Shown here piece by piece: positions 26,858 to 35,557 of a DNA stretch of 64,000 nucleotides. The notes under the pieces are model-generated. The model made no database searches. It was not told the origin of the DNA and was given only the letters and a program-made list of their open reading frames with translations. This stretch comes from Methanomicrobia archaeon (lineage in GTDB: Archaea; Methanobacteriota_B; Thermococci; Methanofastidiosales; NM3). Position numbers and translations under genes: made by a program. The DNA is taken from positions 1 to 64,000 of the forward strand of contig JAUVXU010000006.1 in NCBI GenBank assembly GCA_030603445.1, in the 5' to 3' direction. Position 1 is the stretch's first letter; each line of letters begins with the position of its first letter.

Positions 26858-27704
26858 TATCTCCCCTCCTTCTGGCCCGTTTCTCTGCATAGTCGAATAT
26901 AGCGCCCCCTGCAACAATCATTACTATATCAAAAATAATTAGAATAACAACATAGTATTCCAGCGACCTATATGGCCCAACTCCAAGATACCCCCTTGCA
27001 CCTTCCAATGCATAAGTCAAAGGAATGAAGAGTGCTAGAAATGCTACAGGGGCGGGGAGGACTGAAAGTGGGTATGATACGGGCGTTATCATTCTTAGGG
27101 TCTGATTGATAAGGTTGGTAAAATCCTCTATCTCTTTGAAGAGCAGCACTATCCCTGTGAAGAAGAAACCCAGCCCATATAAAGCAAATATTAGAAGAAA
27201 TGTAAGACCCATAACAACCCCCATCTGTGGAACCATAAGATTAACGGGGAGTATAATTGATGAGAAGAGTAGCTGCATAAAGGCGATATATATGGAGAAC
27301 AGGCCGTCGAATAGCGCTATACCCATAAAAACCGTGAATTTCGAGACTGGCGCGACCCAAATGGATTCGAGCGTTCCCATCATCTGTTCTCTTCGTATAG
27401 CGTTCCCAATTCCCCAAATAGCTGTTGAGACAAATATGAACAATGCTGATCCCAATATTATAAATACAAGATAGTCTTGTGTGCCGGCAAAGCTTTCGAA
27501 AGCCTCGCTTTGGGTTTCACCGACTAGCGCCTGTCCTTGAAAGTACAACGTAAGGATGGAAAGAAATGGCATCAGGAGCATGAAAAGGATGCGGGACGGG
27601 TATCTTTTCCAGAGTTTGATCTCCTTTTTCAATACATATAATGTTGCGAATAGCTCTCCTTTGACTCTTTCATTTAGGGGCATAATGTCATTCATGTAAC
27701 CCAC
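26844..27704 (-). CDS. ABC-2 type transporter permease
   Basis: A 286-aa ABC-2 permease with six predicted membrane helices (LFMLLMPFLSILTLYF; LVFIILGSALFIFVSTAIWG; and others) and the conserved cytoplasmic segment MMGTLESIWVAPVSKFTVF, closely parallel to that of the downstream permease, suggesting gene duplication. It overlaps the ATPase gene by 17 nt at its start and the next permease at its end. The substrate is unknown. Confidence 0.85.
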   Translation of the reverse strand: MGYMNDIMPLNERVKGELFATLYVLKKEIKLWKRYPSRILFMLLMPFLSILTLYFQGQALVGETQSEAFESFAGTQDYLVFIILGSALFIFVSTAIWGIGNAIRREQMMGTLESIWVAPVSKFTVFMGIALFDGLFSIYIAFMQLLFSSIILPVNLMVPQMGVVMGLTFLLIFALYGLGFFFTGIVLLFKEIEDFTNLINQTLRMITPVSYPLSVLPAPVAFLALFIPLTYALEGARGYLGVGPYRSLEYYVVILIIFDIVMIVAGGAIFDYAEKRARRRGDIATH

Positions 27705-28701
27705 TGCCGGTTAATTTGATAAAGACGTCCTCAAGAGTAGGTTTTGACGTCTTAAATGACAATACCTGCGATCGTGCTGCTGTGATGATACCTATTATAT
27801 CCTGCATGCACGCCCCTGCCGACTCAGTATATACTTTAAGGATATATCTGCCATCTTTTTCGTAATGTTTTTCACTTGATACTGCTTCGAGTTTTCCTAT
27901 CTCACTAAGCATGGTTTTTGTAATGCTTGAAAGTACAAAGGTGATTATCTCCTTTTCATCTATTGATCTTTTCAAGTTTTTTGGGGTGTCAAGTGCAATG
28001 ATTTCTCCCTTATCTATAAATGCGATCCTGTCACAGAGCTGGTCTGCCTCTTCCATGTAATGTGTGGTAAGTAATATGGTCTTCTTTTCTTTTTTGTTTA
28101 TCTTTTTCTTTATTATTTTCCTGAAGTGTTGTGAGAAGGAAGGGTCAAGCCCTATGGTAGGTTCGTCAAGGAACAATATGGGCGGATCGTTTAGCATTGC
28201 CCGGGCCAATGCTATTTTTTGCCTGTTCCCGGAGGAGAAGTTCTCTACGAGATTATCCTTTTGATCACTTAATCCCATTAGCTCTAGAATATCGCTTACT
28301 CGTTCCTTTAGTTCTGAATGCTTTAATAGGTATAAGGATCCAAAGTATTCGAGATTTTCTTTTGAGGTAAGTTTCCAGTACAATTGGCGTTCGCTGGATA
28401 ACGTGAGCCCTATGCTCATGCGCACCTCAAATGAGTTTTTTTGTATGTCCCACCCATTGACTGTTGCGCTTCCCTCATCTGGGAGGAGAAGTGTGGATAA
28501 TATTTTTATTAAGCTGGTCTTGCCAGCACCGTTTGGCCCCAACAAGCCGAAAAGCTCTTGTTCTTTTATTTCTAGATTGACATTTTTTACGGCAATTGTT
28601 TTATATATTTCCTTTTTTCTCAACTTTTCGAATACGCCATTGCCGCGCGTAAATATTTTTGTAAGGTTATGTGTTTCTATTGCTATATCTTTTCCGTTCA
28701 C
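27688..28701 (-). CDS. ABC transporter ATP-binding protein
   Basis: A 337-aa ATPase of the DrrA/CcmA/NatA export group: Walker A GPNGAGKTS, signature VENFSSGNRQKIALARAML, Walker B ILFLDEPTIGLDP, H-loop TTHYMEEADQLCDR, and a C-terminal extension of about 100 residues. The start codon is GTG 28701; a TATA-like TATAAATA about 27-34 bp upstream points to a leaderless transcript. First gene of the exporter operon. Confidence 0.92.
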   Translation of the reverse strand: MNGKDIAIETHNLTKIFTRGNGVFEKLRKKEIYKTIAVKNVNLEIKEQELFGLLGPNGAGKTSLIKILSTLLLPDEGSATVNGWDIQKNSFEVRMSIGLTLSSERQLYWKLTSKENLEYFGSLYLLKHSELKERVSDILELMGLSDQKDNLVENFSSGNRQKIALARAMLNDPPILFLDEPTIGLDPSFSQHFRKIIKKKINKKEKKTILLTTHYMEEADQLCDRIAFIDKGEIIALDTPKNLKRSIDEKEIITFVLSSITKTMLSEIGKLEAVSSEKHYEKDGRYILKVYTESAGACMQDIIGIITAARSQVLSFKTSKPTLEDVFIKLTGSGLHE

Positions 28702-28921
28702 GTAGTTATGAAGGAAAAACAGTATTTATATCTTGTTATATTTCATGTTAAAATGAATACACAAAAGAAAACATAATAAATATAATAAGCAAAATCAATT
28801 AAGAATTAATACAATGAGATGGATCATTTTCAAGAGTCCTAATCTATTCTGAGTATCTACTACTTCATCAATATGATTTCATCTCATCAAATTTTATTAT
28901 CGTAATTATTATGGGGATTAT

Positions 28922-30718
28922 TCATAGTTTATCTGAAACTCCTTTGTAAAGTCCCAACTCATCATCCAGCCGTTTTAGCCATTCTTTCAATCCTGATTCA
29001 AGGCCACTACGTATCTCATTGCAGTTAAAGGGATCCTCATGTGCTTTTGTTCCCACAGTTGCATTAAGTATATCCTCTATTATCGTCTTTGTGAAATCTT
29101 CTCTTACACTTATGGAACCATCCAACACATTCTGTTCTGATTCCGTCGATTCTACTGCGGTGAATGACCAATCATGTCCCCACTCTGTTGCAATTGTTTC
29201 CTCATCTTTTGTTATTGTTTTGCATGCCCAGTACCAGACGTATGCTACAAGGCTCTCCTGTCCTATTATTCCAAGTCCGCCATCATTGGCCTCCACTTGC
29301 ATATTGGTAGATCCTTTAAACTGTATCTGCAGGTGATCTCCCCTGATGCAGTTGCTGATAAGAGAATATGAATGGGACGTATCATAAAGATCTTCAGGCG
29401 AAGAGTTCATGGTTCCTCCCTCCCTGTCTAACAATGCATGTAGTTCAATCTTGCTTTCTCCTGTTGTTCCATCAATAGATGATGTTATTGTTGCATTGTT
29501 TTGTACGTCTACATAGTATTCTGTTGTAGCTTCTCTTATCTTGTCAAAGACTTCTGTTATCCAATCCTGTTTTATAAACTCACTTGCAACGTCATAGAGT
29601 ATTTCAAATGCACGAAATCCCTCTTCTGTATCTGCCAGTGGATCATAAATAACAGCGTTGCCACCAATAATAGTTAGCGCTGCTGCAGCTATTATCATCT
29701 CATAACTGCATCCTTCTATGTCTTTGTGTCTTATTGTAATGTCAACTGTTGTGGTGCCATTTGCTTCACTTTTTAATAGTTCAGTCCTTCCCAACCATTC
29801 AGCTCCCCAGAAACTACCTGGCCTTTCTAGGAAAAGGTATGCTGCCCGCGCATCGCCATAGCCCCCAATTGCCGCACCTTTTTGGCAATAACAGACTACG
29901 GAGCCGGGTGTTACTCTTGCACTGCTTTCACTAAGATCGTTTATGATATTTTGTTTTATTCTGTTTCTATCTGCTGGTGTCTTGTAATGTTCTGATATTT
30001 TTATATCAGGTTCAGAATGGTGGTAGGAGGGTTTTACGTTTCCCATACATTCACACGGTGGCTTTGATATTGGTGGAGGTGGGGGAAAGGGCATTGAGGA
30101 GGTGGAAGGGGTTTCTTTGACAGTTAGCGCTATGTCGCTAAAGAGCATTTCGATTCCCTCATCGACCGTTTCTTCCTTAGGTTCTTTTCCGCGTTCCTTA
30201 AATTGTCCCATTATTATCTTCTTGGCAGTATCTCTGGTGAATGTTGCTGAATTAGCTAGTACCCACAAAGACCATTGAATAAGCGTCTGTCTGGCCTTTT
30301 CTTTTTCCATAAGTTTTGTTGCCTGTAGAGCACTTTCATCCAGCTTTTTTTCGATAGTGTCTATTATATCTACATTGGGGTGTGGGCTTCTGATTTCTAT
30401 CTCCTTGGAGGGGGTAGTTTCGGTCTGCATTGGGGGAGGGGGCTTGGTATAATCATCAGCACAGTAACCATCATCTATGGGAACTTCTTCTGTCTCCCCT
30501 CTTCTTAGGGGAACAACATACGGTCTTCCAGTCATCATAGTTTGAATGGAGCTGCATGAAGGCACGAAGACCGTTCCTCTAGGTATCTCAACTTCAAGGT
30601 CTTCATCACTTTCATTTGATATTGAAAGGTCTCCGATGTGGCCTGTCGGTACTCCTTTACTTTTAAAAGAGTATGTTATTTTTTTTTCTTTTATCAAATC
30701 TGTAATTTTTCTTTTCAT
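28922..30718 (-). CDS. Unknown 598-aa protein with Pro-rich linkers
   Basis: I do not recognise this protein. Residues ~10-85 look like a small beta domain (LSISNESDEDLEVEIPRGTVFVPS...PYVVPLRRGETEEVPIDDGYC), followed by a proline-rich linker (KPPPPMQ), a helical segment (~115-195), a second Pro-rich linker with Cys (FPPPPPISKPPCECMG), and a large C-terminal alpha/beta region with several Cys and acidic patches. There is no signal peptide or membrane helix. GAGGTAG precedes the ATG and overlaps the stop of the PKD gene 9 nt upstream, so both belong to one operon. Confidence 0.7.
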   Translation of the reverse strand: MKRKITDLIKEKKITYSFKSKGVPTGHIGDLSISNESDEDLEVEIPRGTVFVPSCSSIQTMMTGRPYVVPLRRGETEEVPIDDGYCADDYTKPPPPMQTETTPSKEIEIRSPHPNVDIIDTIEKKLDESALQATKLMEKEKARQTLIQWSLWVLANSATFTRDTAKKIIMGQFKERGKEPKEETVDEGIEMLFSDIALTVKETPSTSSMPFPPPPPISKPPCECMGNVKPSYHHSEPDIKISEHYKTPADRNRIKQNIINDLSESSARVTPGSVVCYCQKGAAIGGYGDARAAYLFLERPGSFWGAEWLGRTELLKSEANGTTTVDITIRHKDIEGCSYEMIIAAAALTIIGGNAVIYDPLADTEEGFRAFEILYDVASEFIKQDWITEVFDKIREATTEYYVDVQNNATITSSIDGTTGESKIELHALLDREGGTMNSSPEDLYDTSHSYSLISNCIRGDHLQIQFKGSTNMQVEANDGGLGIIGQESLVAYVWYWACKTITKDEETIATEWGHDWSFTAVESTESEQNVLDGSISVREDFTKTIIEDILNATVGTKAHEDPFNCNEIRSGLESGLKEWLKRLDDELGLYKGVSDKL

Positions 30719-30727
30719 CTTACTACC

Positions 30728-32293
30728 TCAATAGCCTTTTCTTACTATATTTATATCATCAAATATAGTTTTTTTACCAGTCTTTTTGCTGTAAATAAGT
30801 ACAGCAATGACAAAAGTCAAAATAAGTATTATAAATGGCCAGATGTTTCTTCCTTTCTTGTTTATTTCAATTGAATCATGCGAATATGCTGTGTCTATGC
30901 TATCCGAAACAGAGAGCTTCACATAGTATTCTCCTTCCTGCGAATACGTATGCGTGAGAGTTTCTCCTTCACCTATCGATCCATCTCCAAAATCCCAGGA
31001 AAATGTCAGTTCGTCATCGTCTTCATCATACGATAAGCTGGCATCAAAAGTTATGATGCTATCTTTTTTTAGATTGCCGTCATATTCAAAAATAGCCACT
31101 GGTTTTGTGTTGTCAGTTATATCTACATTTTCTGAGCATGATGATGTATTGTATTTGTCTTTTGCCAGCAATGTTACTATGTACTCTTTTGCTGATGAGA
31201 AATTGTGTGTAATCAGAACGCCTTCCCCACTAGTGCCGTCCCCAAAATCCCATTCAAATGTAAGCTCATCGTTATTTTCATCGTAGGATTGAGTGGCGTC
31301 AAAGAGGATATCAACGCTAGTTCGTGTTTTTCCAGATATTGAAAAAATTGCTACAGGGGGAAAATTTTCGTTTATCGCTATCGTGATTTCCAATGTTCGC
31401 GTAGTCGTATCCTGGTATTTGAGGAAAAGCGTAACAATGTAATTGCCAGCTGTTTCATAGCTATGCTCGGCTATTTGTCCATAACATTGCGTCCCGTCTC
31501 CAAAGTCCCATCTGTATGATTCAATGAGTTCATTTTCTGGAAGTATATCTGATGCATCAAAGATTAGTTGAACATCACTGTATCTATCTCCTGAAACTGT
31601 TATCTCACTTATAAAATTCGATTTGATGTCAAGACAAAGTATTTTTGTAAAGGCGTATCCAACAGCACCATCGCAATCCCATATCTTGAAGAAGACAAGA
31701 AATGGCCCAGACTCAGTATAGGTGTGTGTAACAGAAGAAGGCATTCCCTCTCCCGCGATAATAGTTCCATCGCCAAAGTTCCATTCCCAGGCGACAATCA
31801 TGCCATCATCTTCGCCCATGCCTGTAAACTGTACCTCAAGTGGAACAAGGCCTTCCTCCGGTTCAACAGAAACTATCTGTGCTATGGGGGGCGTGTTTGG
31901 GTCCGTTTCTATAGGTTCGTATGAAACTATTGTTATAGTTACATTCACAACAGTTGGTCCTTCCCAACACAATTCAGGTATTTCTGGAGGAATAATGGGA
32001 ATTACAACCCATATTGTTCCTTGTTCCTCGCCTGCGAAGAGGACTGTAGATACCATTTCTTCAGGGCCCGTCTCGCATTGGTATTTGTAGGTAACGTCGA
32101 TATATGCTGTAACATTAAATCCCTTGTTTTCAACTTCGACGATGATATTTGTATCACTGATAACCGAGTAGTTTCCCGTGTATACAAGTATCTCTTCTTC
32201 ATCAGCACTAATAGAAGCAAAATTAAACAGGATAATTCCAATTAGGAGAAGATTTAAGAGAAATGTAAAAGTGGCCTGTTTATAGGAAGCCAT
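30728..32293 (-). CDS. PKD-repeat surface protein with C-terminal anchor
   Basis: Signal peptide (TFLLNLLLIGIILFNFASISA), an N-terminal beta domain (~30-130), then four PKD domains recognised by WEWNFGDGT, YRWDFGDGT, FEWDFGDGT and FSWDFGDGS with matching THTY/EHSY/THNF/THTY ends, and finally a transmembrane helix (IWPFIILILTFVIAVLIYS) with a basic cytoplasmic tail. PKD domains usually mediate protein-protein or carbohydrate interactions at archaeal cell surfaces. Operon partner of the 598-aa unknown. Confidence 0.88.
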   Translation of the reverse strand: MASYKQATFTFLLNLLLIGIILFNFASISADEEEILVYTGNYSVISDTNIIVEVENKGFNVTAYIDVTYKYQCETGPEEMVSTVLFAGEEQGTIWVVIPIIPPEIPELCWEGPTVVNVTITIVSYEPIETDPNTPPIAQIVSVEPEEGLVPLEVQFTGMGEDDGMIVAWEWNFGDGTIIAGEGMPSSVTHTYTESGPFLVFFKIWDCDGAVGYAFTKILCLDIKSNFISEITVSGDRYSDVQLIFDASDILPENELIESYRWDFGDGTQCYGQIAEHSYETAGNYIVTLFLKYQDTTTRTLEITIAINENFPPVAIFSISGKTRTSVDILFDATQSYDENNDELTFEWDFGDGTSGEGVLITHNFSSAKEYIVTLLAKDKYNTSSCSENVDITDNTKPVAIFEYDGNLKKDSIITFDASLSYDEDDDELTFSWDFGDGSIGEGETLTHTYSQEGEYYVKLSVSDSIDTAYSHDSIEINKKGRNIWPFIILILTFVIAVLIYSKKTGKKTIFDDINIVRKGY

Positions 32294-32393
32294 TTTAATC
32301 TTTAGCTTATTATTTTTTTATACTATTTATATTTTTCTTTTTATTATATTTGTTGCATTGTTATACATTTTATTGAATAATAGAATGGAAATA

Positions 32394-32401
32394 TTTATAT
32401 G
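32394..32401 (+). promoter_or_regulatory. TATA box of winged-helix gene
   Basis: TTTATATG located 23-30 bp before ATG 32424, predicting a leaderless transcript; the 130-nt gap also holds the divergent promoter of the PKD operon. Confidence 0.5.
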
Positions 32402-32423
32402 TAAATATGCATAATACAATCTA

Positions 32424-33413
32424 ATGACAAGAAAATCTTCACAAGAATTGATGAAAAACATCATACTTTCTCTTCAGGAATCGCCAAAAACAATTAATAA
32501 AATTAAAAAAGATTTAAATATTCAATGGACCACTGCTAAAAGTCATTTAGAAACACTTGAGGAACTCAATCTGGTAAAAGAGAGTAAAATAGGGGTATCA
32601 AGAACATTCGAACTTATTGAGAATAGGCCAATTGTAAAAGATAATGATACATATTTTGGCTTGCCTATGTCACATGAAGACAAACAGATAAGCTGGTTTT
32701 TATTTTCTGAAATATCAAAGGAATGGGAAAAAAGATTTGGAAAGAAATCTGATCAGATAACAACACAAAAAGTCGCTGTAGAGGTGGCCAACAAATTAAA
32801 TCTCAATATCCCTATAAGTTGGTACAAATATGGGAAAATACTTGTCTGCAAATATGAACCCCAAAAAATATATAATTATGATAAAATTGTTATTGGTAAA
32901 TCAATTAACATCTATAAATTTCAGACTGTTTTGGAAGAAGTATGCGAGTTGTTTTCAGATTGCAATACTTTTCATGATTTTATGAGAAAACAATATGAAC
33001 TGTCCGAACACCCATTATACAAAACAAAACTTGATTTTGAGGATATGCGCCTTAAGGGGGATAATAAGGAGATTAACAATAAACGCATAAATCTTGCTTA
33101 CGATTTGATATTTAATTATCCGGATCTAAAAAAAGATACAATAATAAAAGAGTTATTAGAGGCGTTTGTTAGCAGTTATGTTACAAGCATATTGCAGGAC
33201 AGACACAGTCCTGAAATTAAAAATATGGCTTTTGAGGCATTTTCAGCTTTGTGGACATTGATGGCATTGAGACAATTTAAGAGGGGCCTTGTATCTGGTG
33301 GTTTTTATAAATCAGAGACAGATATTCAGAAATATATTGAATGTGAAGAGCAAAGCTATACTATGAATGCAAATGATGCTGTACTAAATTTTGTAAAGTC
33401 GGTATATGGTTAA
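32424..33413 (+). CDS. Winged-helix DNA-binding protein of unknown function
   Basis: The 329-aa protein begins with a winged helix (ELMKNIILSLQESPKTINKIKKDLNIQWTTAKSHLETLEELNLVKESK, residues ~8-65). The remaining ~260 residues are mainly helical and unrecognised, lacking membrane segments or obvious catalytic motifs. Base composition is more A+T-rich than the neighbouring core genes, suggesting accessory DNA. The 3' end overlaps the convergent PIN-domain gene by 4 nt. It may be a regulator, conceivably of that gene, but this is inference. Confidence 0.68.
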   Translation: MTRKSSQELMKNIILSLQESPKTINKIKKDLNIQWTTAKSHLETLEELNLVKESKIGVSRTFELIENRPIVKDNDTYFGLPMSHEDKQISWFLFSEISKEWEKRFGKKSDQITTQKVAVEVANKLNLNIPISWYKYGKILVCKYEPQKIYNYDKIVIGKSINIYKFQTVLEEVCELFSDCNTFHDFMRKQYELSEHPLYKTKLDFEDMRLKGDNKEINNKRINLAYDLIFNYPDLKKDTIIKELLEAFVSSYVTSILQDRHSPEIKNMAFEAFSALWTLMALRQFKRGLVSGGFYKSETDIQKYIECEEQSYTMNANDAVLNFVKSVYG

Positions 33414-33823
33414 TATTCTATATGTTCAGGTAAACGTACCTTCATTTTTTCATCTTTGAAACATGCATAGTCCGTAAGATTTCTTGTAATTAGGTAATTT
33501 GCATTATTTTCAATAGCTATTAATGCATGAACGGCGTCTTCGTGTTCAGTAGGAAAATTATTGGCACGTTGTTTTATTTTCGCAGTTGTTTTTACAGATA
33601 TCATTTTATTGCTTTTTTTCATATCTTCAAAAAGAGATTGATAAATTGGGGTATTCTCAAATTCTTTTAATTGTGTTAATAACCAATCAGAAACAAGAAA
33701 GGAATAATGGCAATTAATTCCGTTCAAAAACATCTCTGATGCGAAGTAACCAATGTCCAAAAATCTGCTTTTACGAGATTCAAAATAGTCCCTGTAAACG
33801 CATGTATCTACATAAACTAGCAT
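33410..33823 (-). CDS. PIN-domain protein, putative ribonuclease
   Basis: A 137-aa PIN-fold protein. The N-terminal strand ends in the acidic residue of VYVDTCVYRDYFE, a second acidic cluster is in PTEHEDAVHALIAI, and the late motif is YLITRNLTDYACF, all at positions where PIN nucleases carry Mg2+-binding Asp/Glu. PIN proteins of this size are commonly VapC-like toxins, but no VapB-type antitoxin precedes it; its only close partner is the convergent winged-helix gene. Confidence 0.75.
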   Translation of the reverse strand: MLVYVDTCVYRDYFESRKSRFLDIGYFASEMFLNGINCHYSFLVSDWLLTQLKEFENTPIYQSLFEDMKKSNKMISVKTTAKIKQRANNFPTEHEDAVHALIAIENNANYLITRNLTDYACFKDEKMKVRLPEHIEY

Positions 33824-33960
33824 TATCTAATAAATTGCATTGATAACATATAAATTGTTTTATAATCGTTAAGGATGTATGTACAAGCTTTTCTCAGGGG
33901 AAACACTAAAAAAAAGAAAAAGAAGAGAGAGTTAGTTTGTGGTTTATTTGCATATGAGTT

Positions 33961-35037
33961 TTAAATTGCCAATTCAGGATATTCTATCCATGCTTCTGCC
34001 CATCTTATAAGTTTATCAGCAATATCTGGAGGAATTTTTTTACCTTTTTGTGCTTCAACTTCGTTTATGAAAGCCATAAGTATATTATTAGCTGTGTTTT
34101 CTTCACCCTTTTCAAATTGTTTTGCAGCTGCATTGAGTTTTGCAATCAATCCGTTGACAATACCCTGATGAGAAATGTTATCCCCTATGTACTCCTTTGC
34201 TTCATTTATTGATGGAACATACAATGTTCCTTCTATTTCAATATTTTCAAATGATACCGTGTGCACTGCTCCGTCTCCGTATAATCCATAAAACGCTTGC
34301 ATCTGTTTCATATCGCCTGTAAAAGTCATTCCTGCAGGCATTAAATCAGCTGGACCTGAATGCCAATTTGGAACATAAAATCCTTGTGGTCTTCCATTGA
34401 TAGTCATATACGCTTCACCAGAAGTATCACTTGTTGAGTGAAGAGTTATTATCACATCATACGTTCCGCCAGTATTATATGTAACGTTATCAATTGCCCC
34501 CCAATTTAGTGCTTGCCATTGATCTACTCCATCCCTGTCAAACCAAACTGCATGATTGGCCAATGGATTCGGTGGAATTGATGGTAGATTATAGTCGCCT
34601 TCACCGCAACCTCCTGCTTTCTGCAAAATCAGCTTATCGTCAAGATCTAATGTTGGAATGCCTAGTGGGTCGGGATCAAAAGTATTAGCACTCCAGTCGT
34701 AGTCTGTTGCCAACCATACTCCTGCCCCTTCAACTTCCCATGTGGGATTAAAGTTTCCATAACCCACTGTTCTGACACCAAATTCTGACCATGCGTGTGC
34801 TCCAGAATCGTCAACCATTCCATTTAAATCCACGGTAAATGTAAGCACTAGATCACTTTTTGTAATATCCCATACTTCTTCAAAATTACCTGCTTGGAAA
34901 CCACCACTGAGTGAAATATCGGAATAATTCATGATAGTTTCTTCTGCAGCTATAGGCATTATCGCCAGTGATGTAAACACCATTCCCAAAGCTATTGCTA
35001 TGCTTACTAATTTTCTAGGTTTGTTCAGTTTTGTCAC
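33961..35037 (-). CDS. Secreted protein with FIMAH-like C-terminal domain
   Basis: Signal peptide (LVSIAIALGMVFTSLAIMPIAAEE), then a large extracellular beta-rich region (~35-275) resembling a lectin- or LamG-type jelly roll, and a C-terminal helical module (NGLIAKLNAAAKQFEKGEENTANNILMAFINEVEAQKGKKI) that matches the FIMAH type found in exported proteins. No membrane anchor. A TATA element (reverse strand, 35071-35080) sits about 35 bp upstream. The listed GTG start overlaps a strong Shine-Dalgarno, GGGAGGTGA; the codon at normal spacing is CTG at 35028. Confidence 0.78.
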   Translation of the reverse strand: MTKLNKPRKLVSIAIALGMVFTSLAIMPIAAEETIMNYSDISLSGGFQAGNFEEVWDITKSDLVLTFTVDLNGMVDDSGAHAWSEFGVRTVGYGNFNPTWEVEGAGVWLATDYDWSANTFDPDPLGIPTLDLDDKLILQKAGGCGEGDYNLPSIPPNPLANHAVWFDRDGVDQWQALNWGAIDNVTYNTGGTYDVIITLHSTSDTSGEAYMTINGRPQGFYVPNWHSGPADLMPAGMTFTGDMKQMQAFYGLYGDGAVHTVSFENIEIEGTLYVPSINEAKEYIGDNISHQGIVNGLIAKLNAAAKQFEKGEENTANNILMAFINEVEAQKGKKIPPDIADKLIRWAEAWIEYPELAI

Positions 35038-35287
35038 CTCCCTTTAAATAGGTATAGACAATTTGTCGTTTTTATATATAGTTTTTATGCCTGAAATGAC
35101 AATATATCAAAATAAAAGTTATAAAATGATGTATTTGCAGGTTTGGGCGCATTGATACTAGGAATAATAATTTTCTTCCTCATAGGGGCATTGTTAATAT
35201 GAGTTGGCACAAGGAATGCAGACATAAAAAAGCATCTTATGGAAAAGGCATATTACGATAAATTCAAAAAAATGTCATGACCAAAAA
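35038..35287. other. Intergenic region, 250 bp
   Basis: Contains the minus-strand TATA (TATATATAAA, 35071-35080) of the secreted-protein gene. A short hydrophobic plus-strand reading frame (35143-35202, TTG start, 19 codons) is visible but too short and without a ribosome binding site to be called. Nothing else is evident. Confidence 0.4.
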
Positions 35288-35400
35288 TGGCGCCGAGGTA
35301 GGGATTTGAACCCTAGTTGTGCAAGGCACAATCAGATTTCCCGTCAGCTACTATTTGGATCTCGAGTCTGACGCGTTTGACCAAGCTCCGCAACCTCGGC
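35288..35400 (-). tRNA. tRNA-Ser(CGA) with intron and encoded CCA
   Basis: Reading the minus strand: acceptor GCCGAGG/CCTCGGC, discriminator G73 (typical of archaeal tRNA-Ser), anticodon stem TCAGA/TCTGA, loop CTCGAGA with anticodon CGA, a long variable arm (TTGTGCCTTGCACAAC) and T-arm TAGGG-TTCAAAT-CCCTA. A 23-nt intron (35338-35360) lies at position 37/38. The bulge-helix-bulge forms from CTCG and CGGG (one G-T wobble) with 3-nt bulges AGA and AAA. Unlike tRNA-Met here, the 3' CCA is encoded (35288-35290), followed by a short T run. Confidence 0.92.
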
Positions 35401-35422
35401 TCAACGGTAATATTTTCTATAT

Positions 35423-35434
35423 GCTTTTAAAGGT
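35423..35434 (-). promoter_or_regulatory. TATA box of tRNA-Ser
   Basis: On the minus strand ACCTTTAAAAGC lies 23-34 bp upstream of the tRNA 5' end. The TnpB element begins only about 12 bp further upstream. Confidence 0.55.
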
Positions 35435-35438
35435 TTTG

Positions 35439-35445
35439 CAGTCTT
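35439..35445. repeat. 7-bp direct repeat, left flank of TnpB element
   Basis: CAGTCTT, identical to 36806-36812 on the other side of the element. It is either a target duplication or the left cleavage/target motif of an IS200/IS605-type element. Confidence 0.6.
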
Positions 35446-35461
35446 CGGCTTTGCACATAAA
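35446..35461 (+). repeat. Left 16-bp inverted repeat
   Basis: CGGCTTTGCACATAAA, an exact reverse complement of 36790-36805. Confidence 0.85.
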
Positions 35462-35557
35462 GGGTACCACTGAACATAAAGTATCAGAAAGTGAACATAA
35501 ACTTACGTTCACTTTACCCCTGCTCTCTTTCTATGGGCTTTTATTGTTATTATTTCA

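Noticed and set aside
35143-35202. 19-codon hydrophobic reading frame (GALILGIIIFFLIGALLI)
   Set aside because: Too short, TTG start, no ribosome binding site; could be a gene remnant but cannot be supported.
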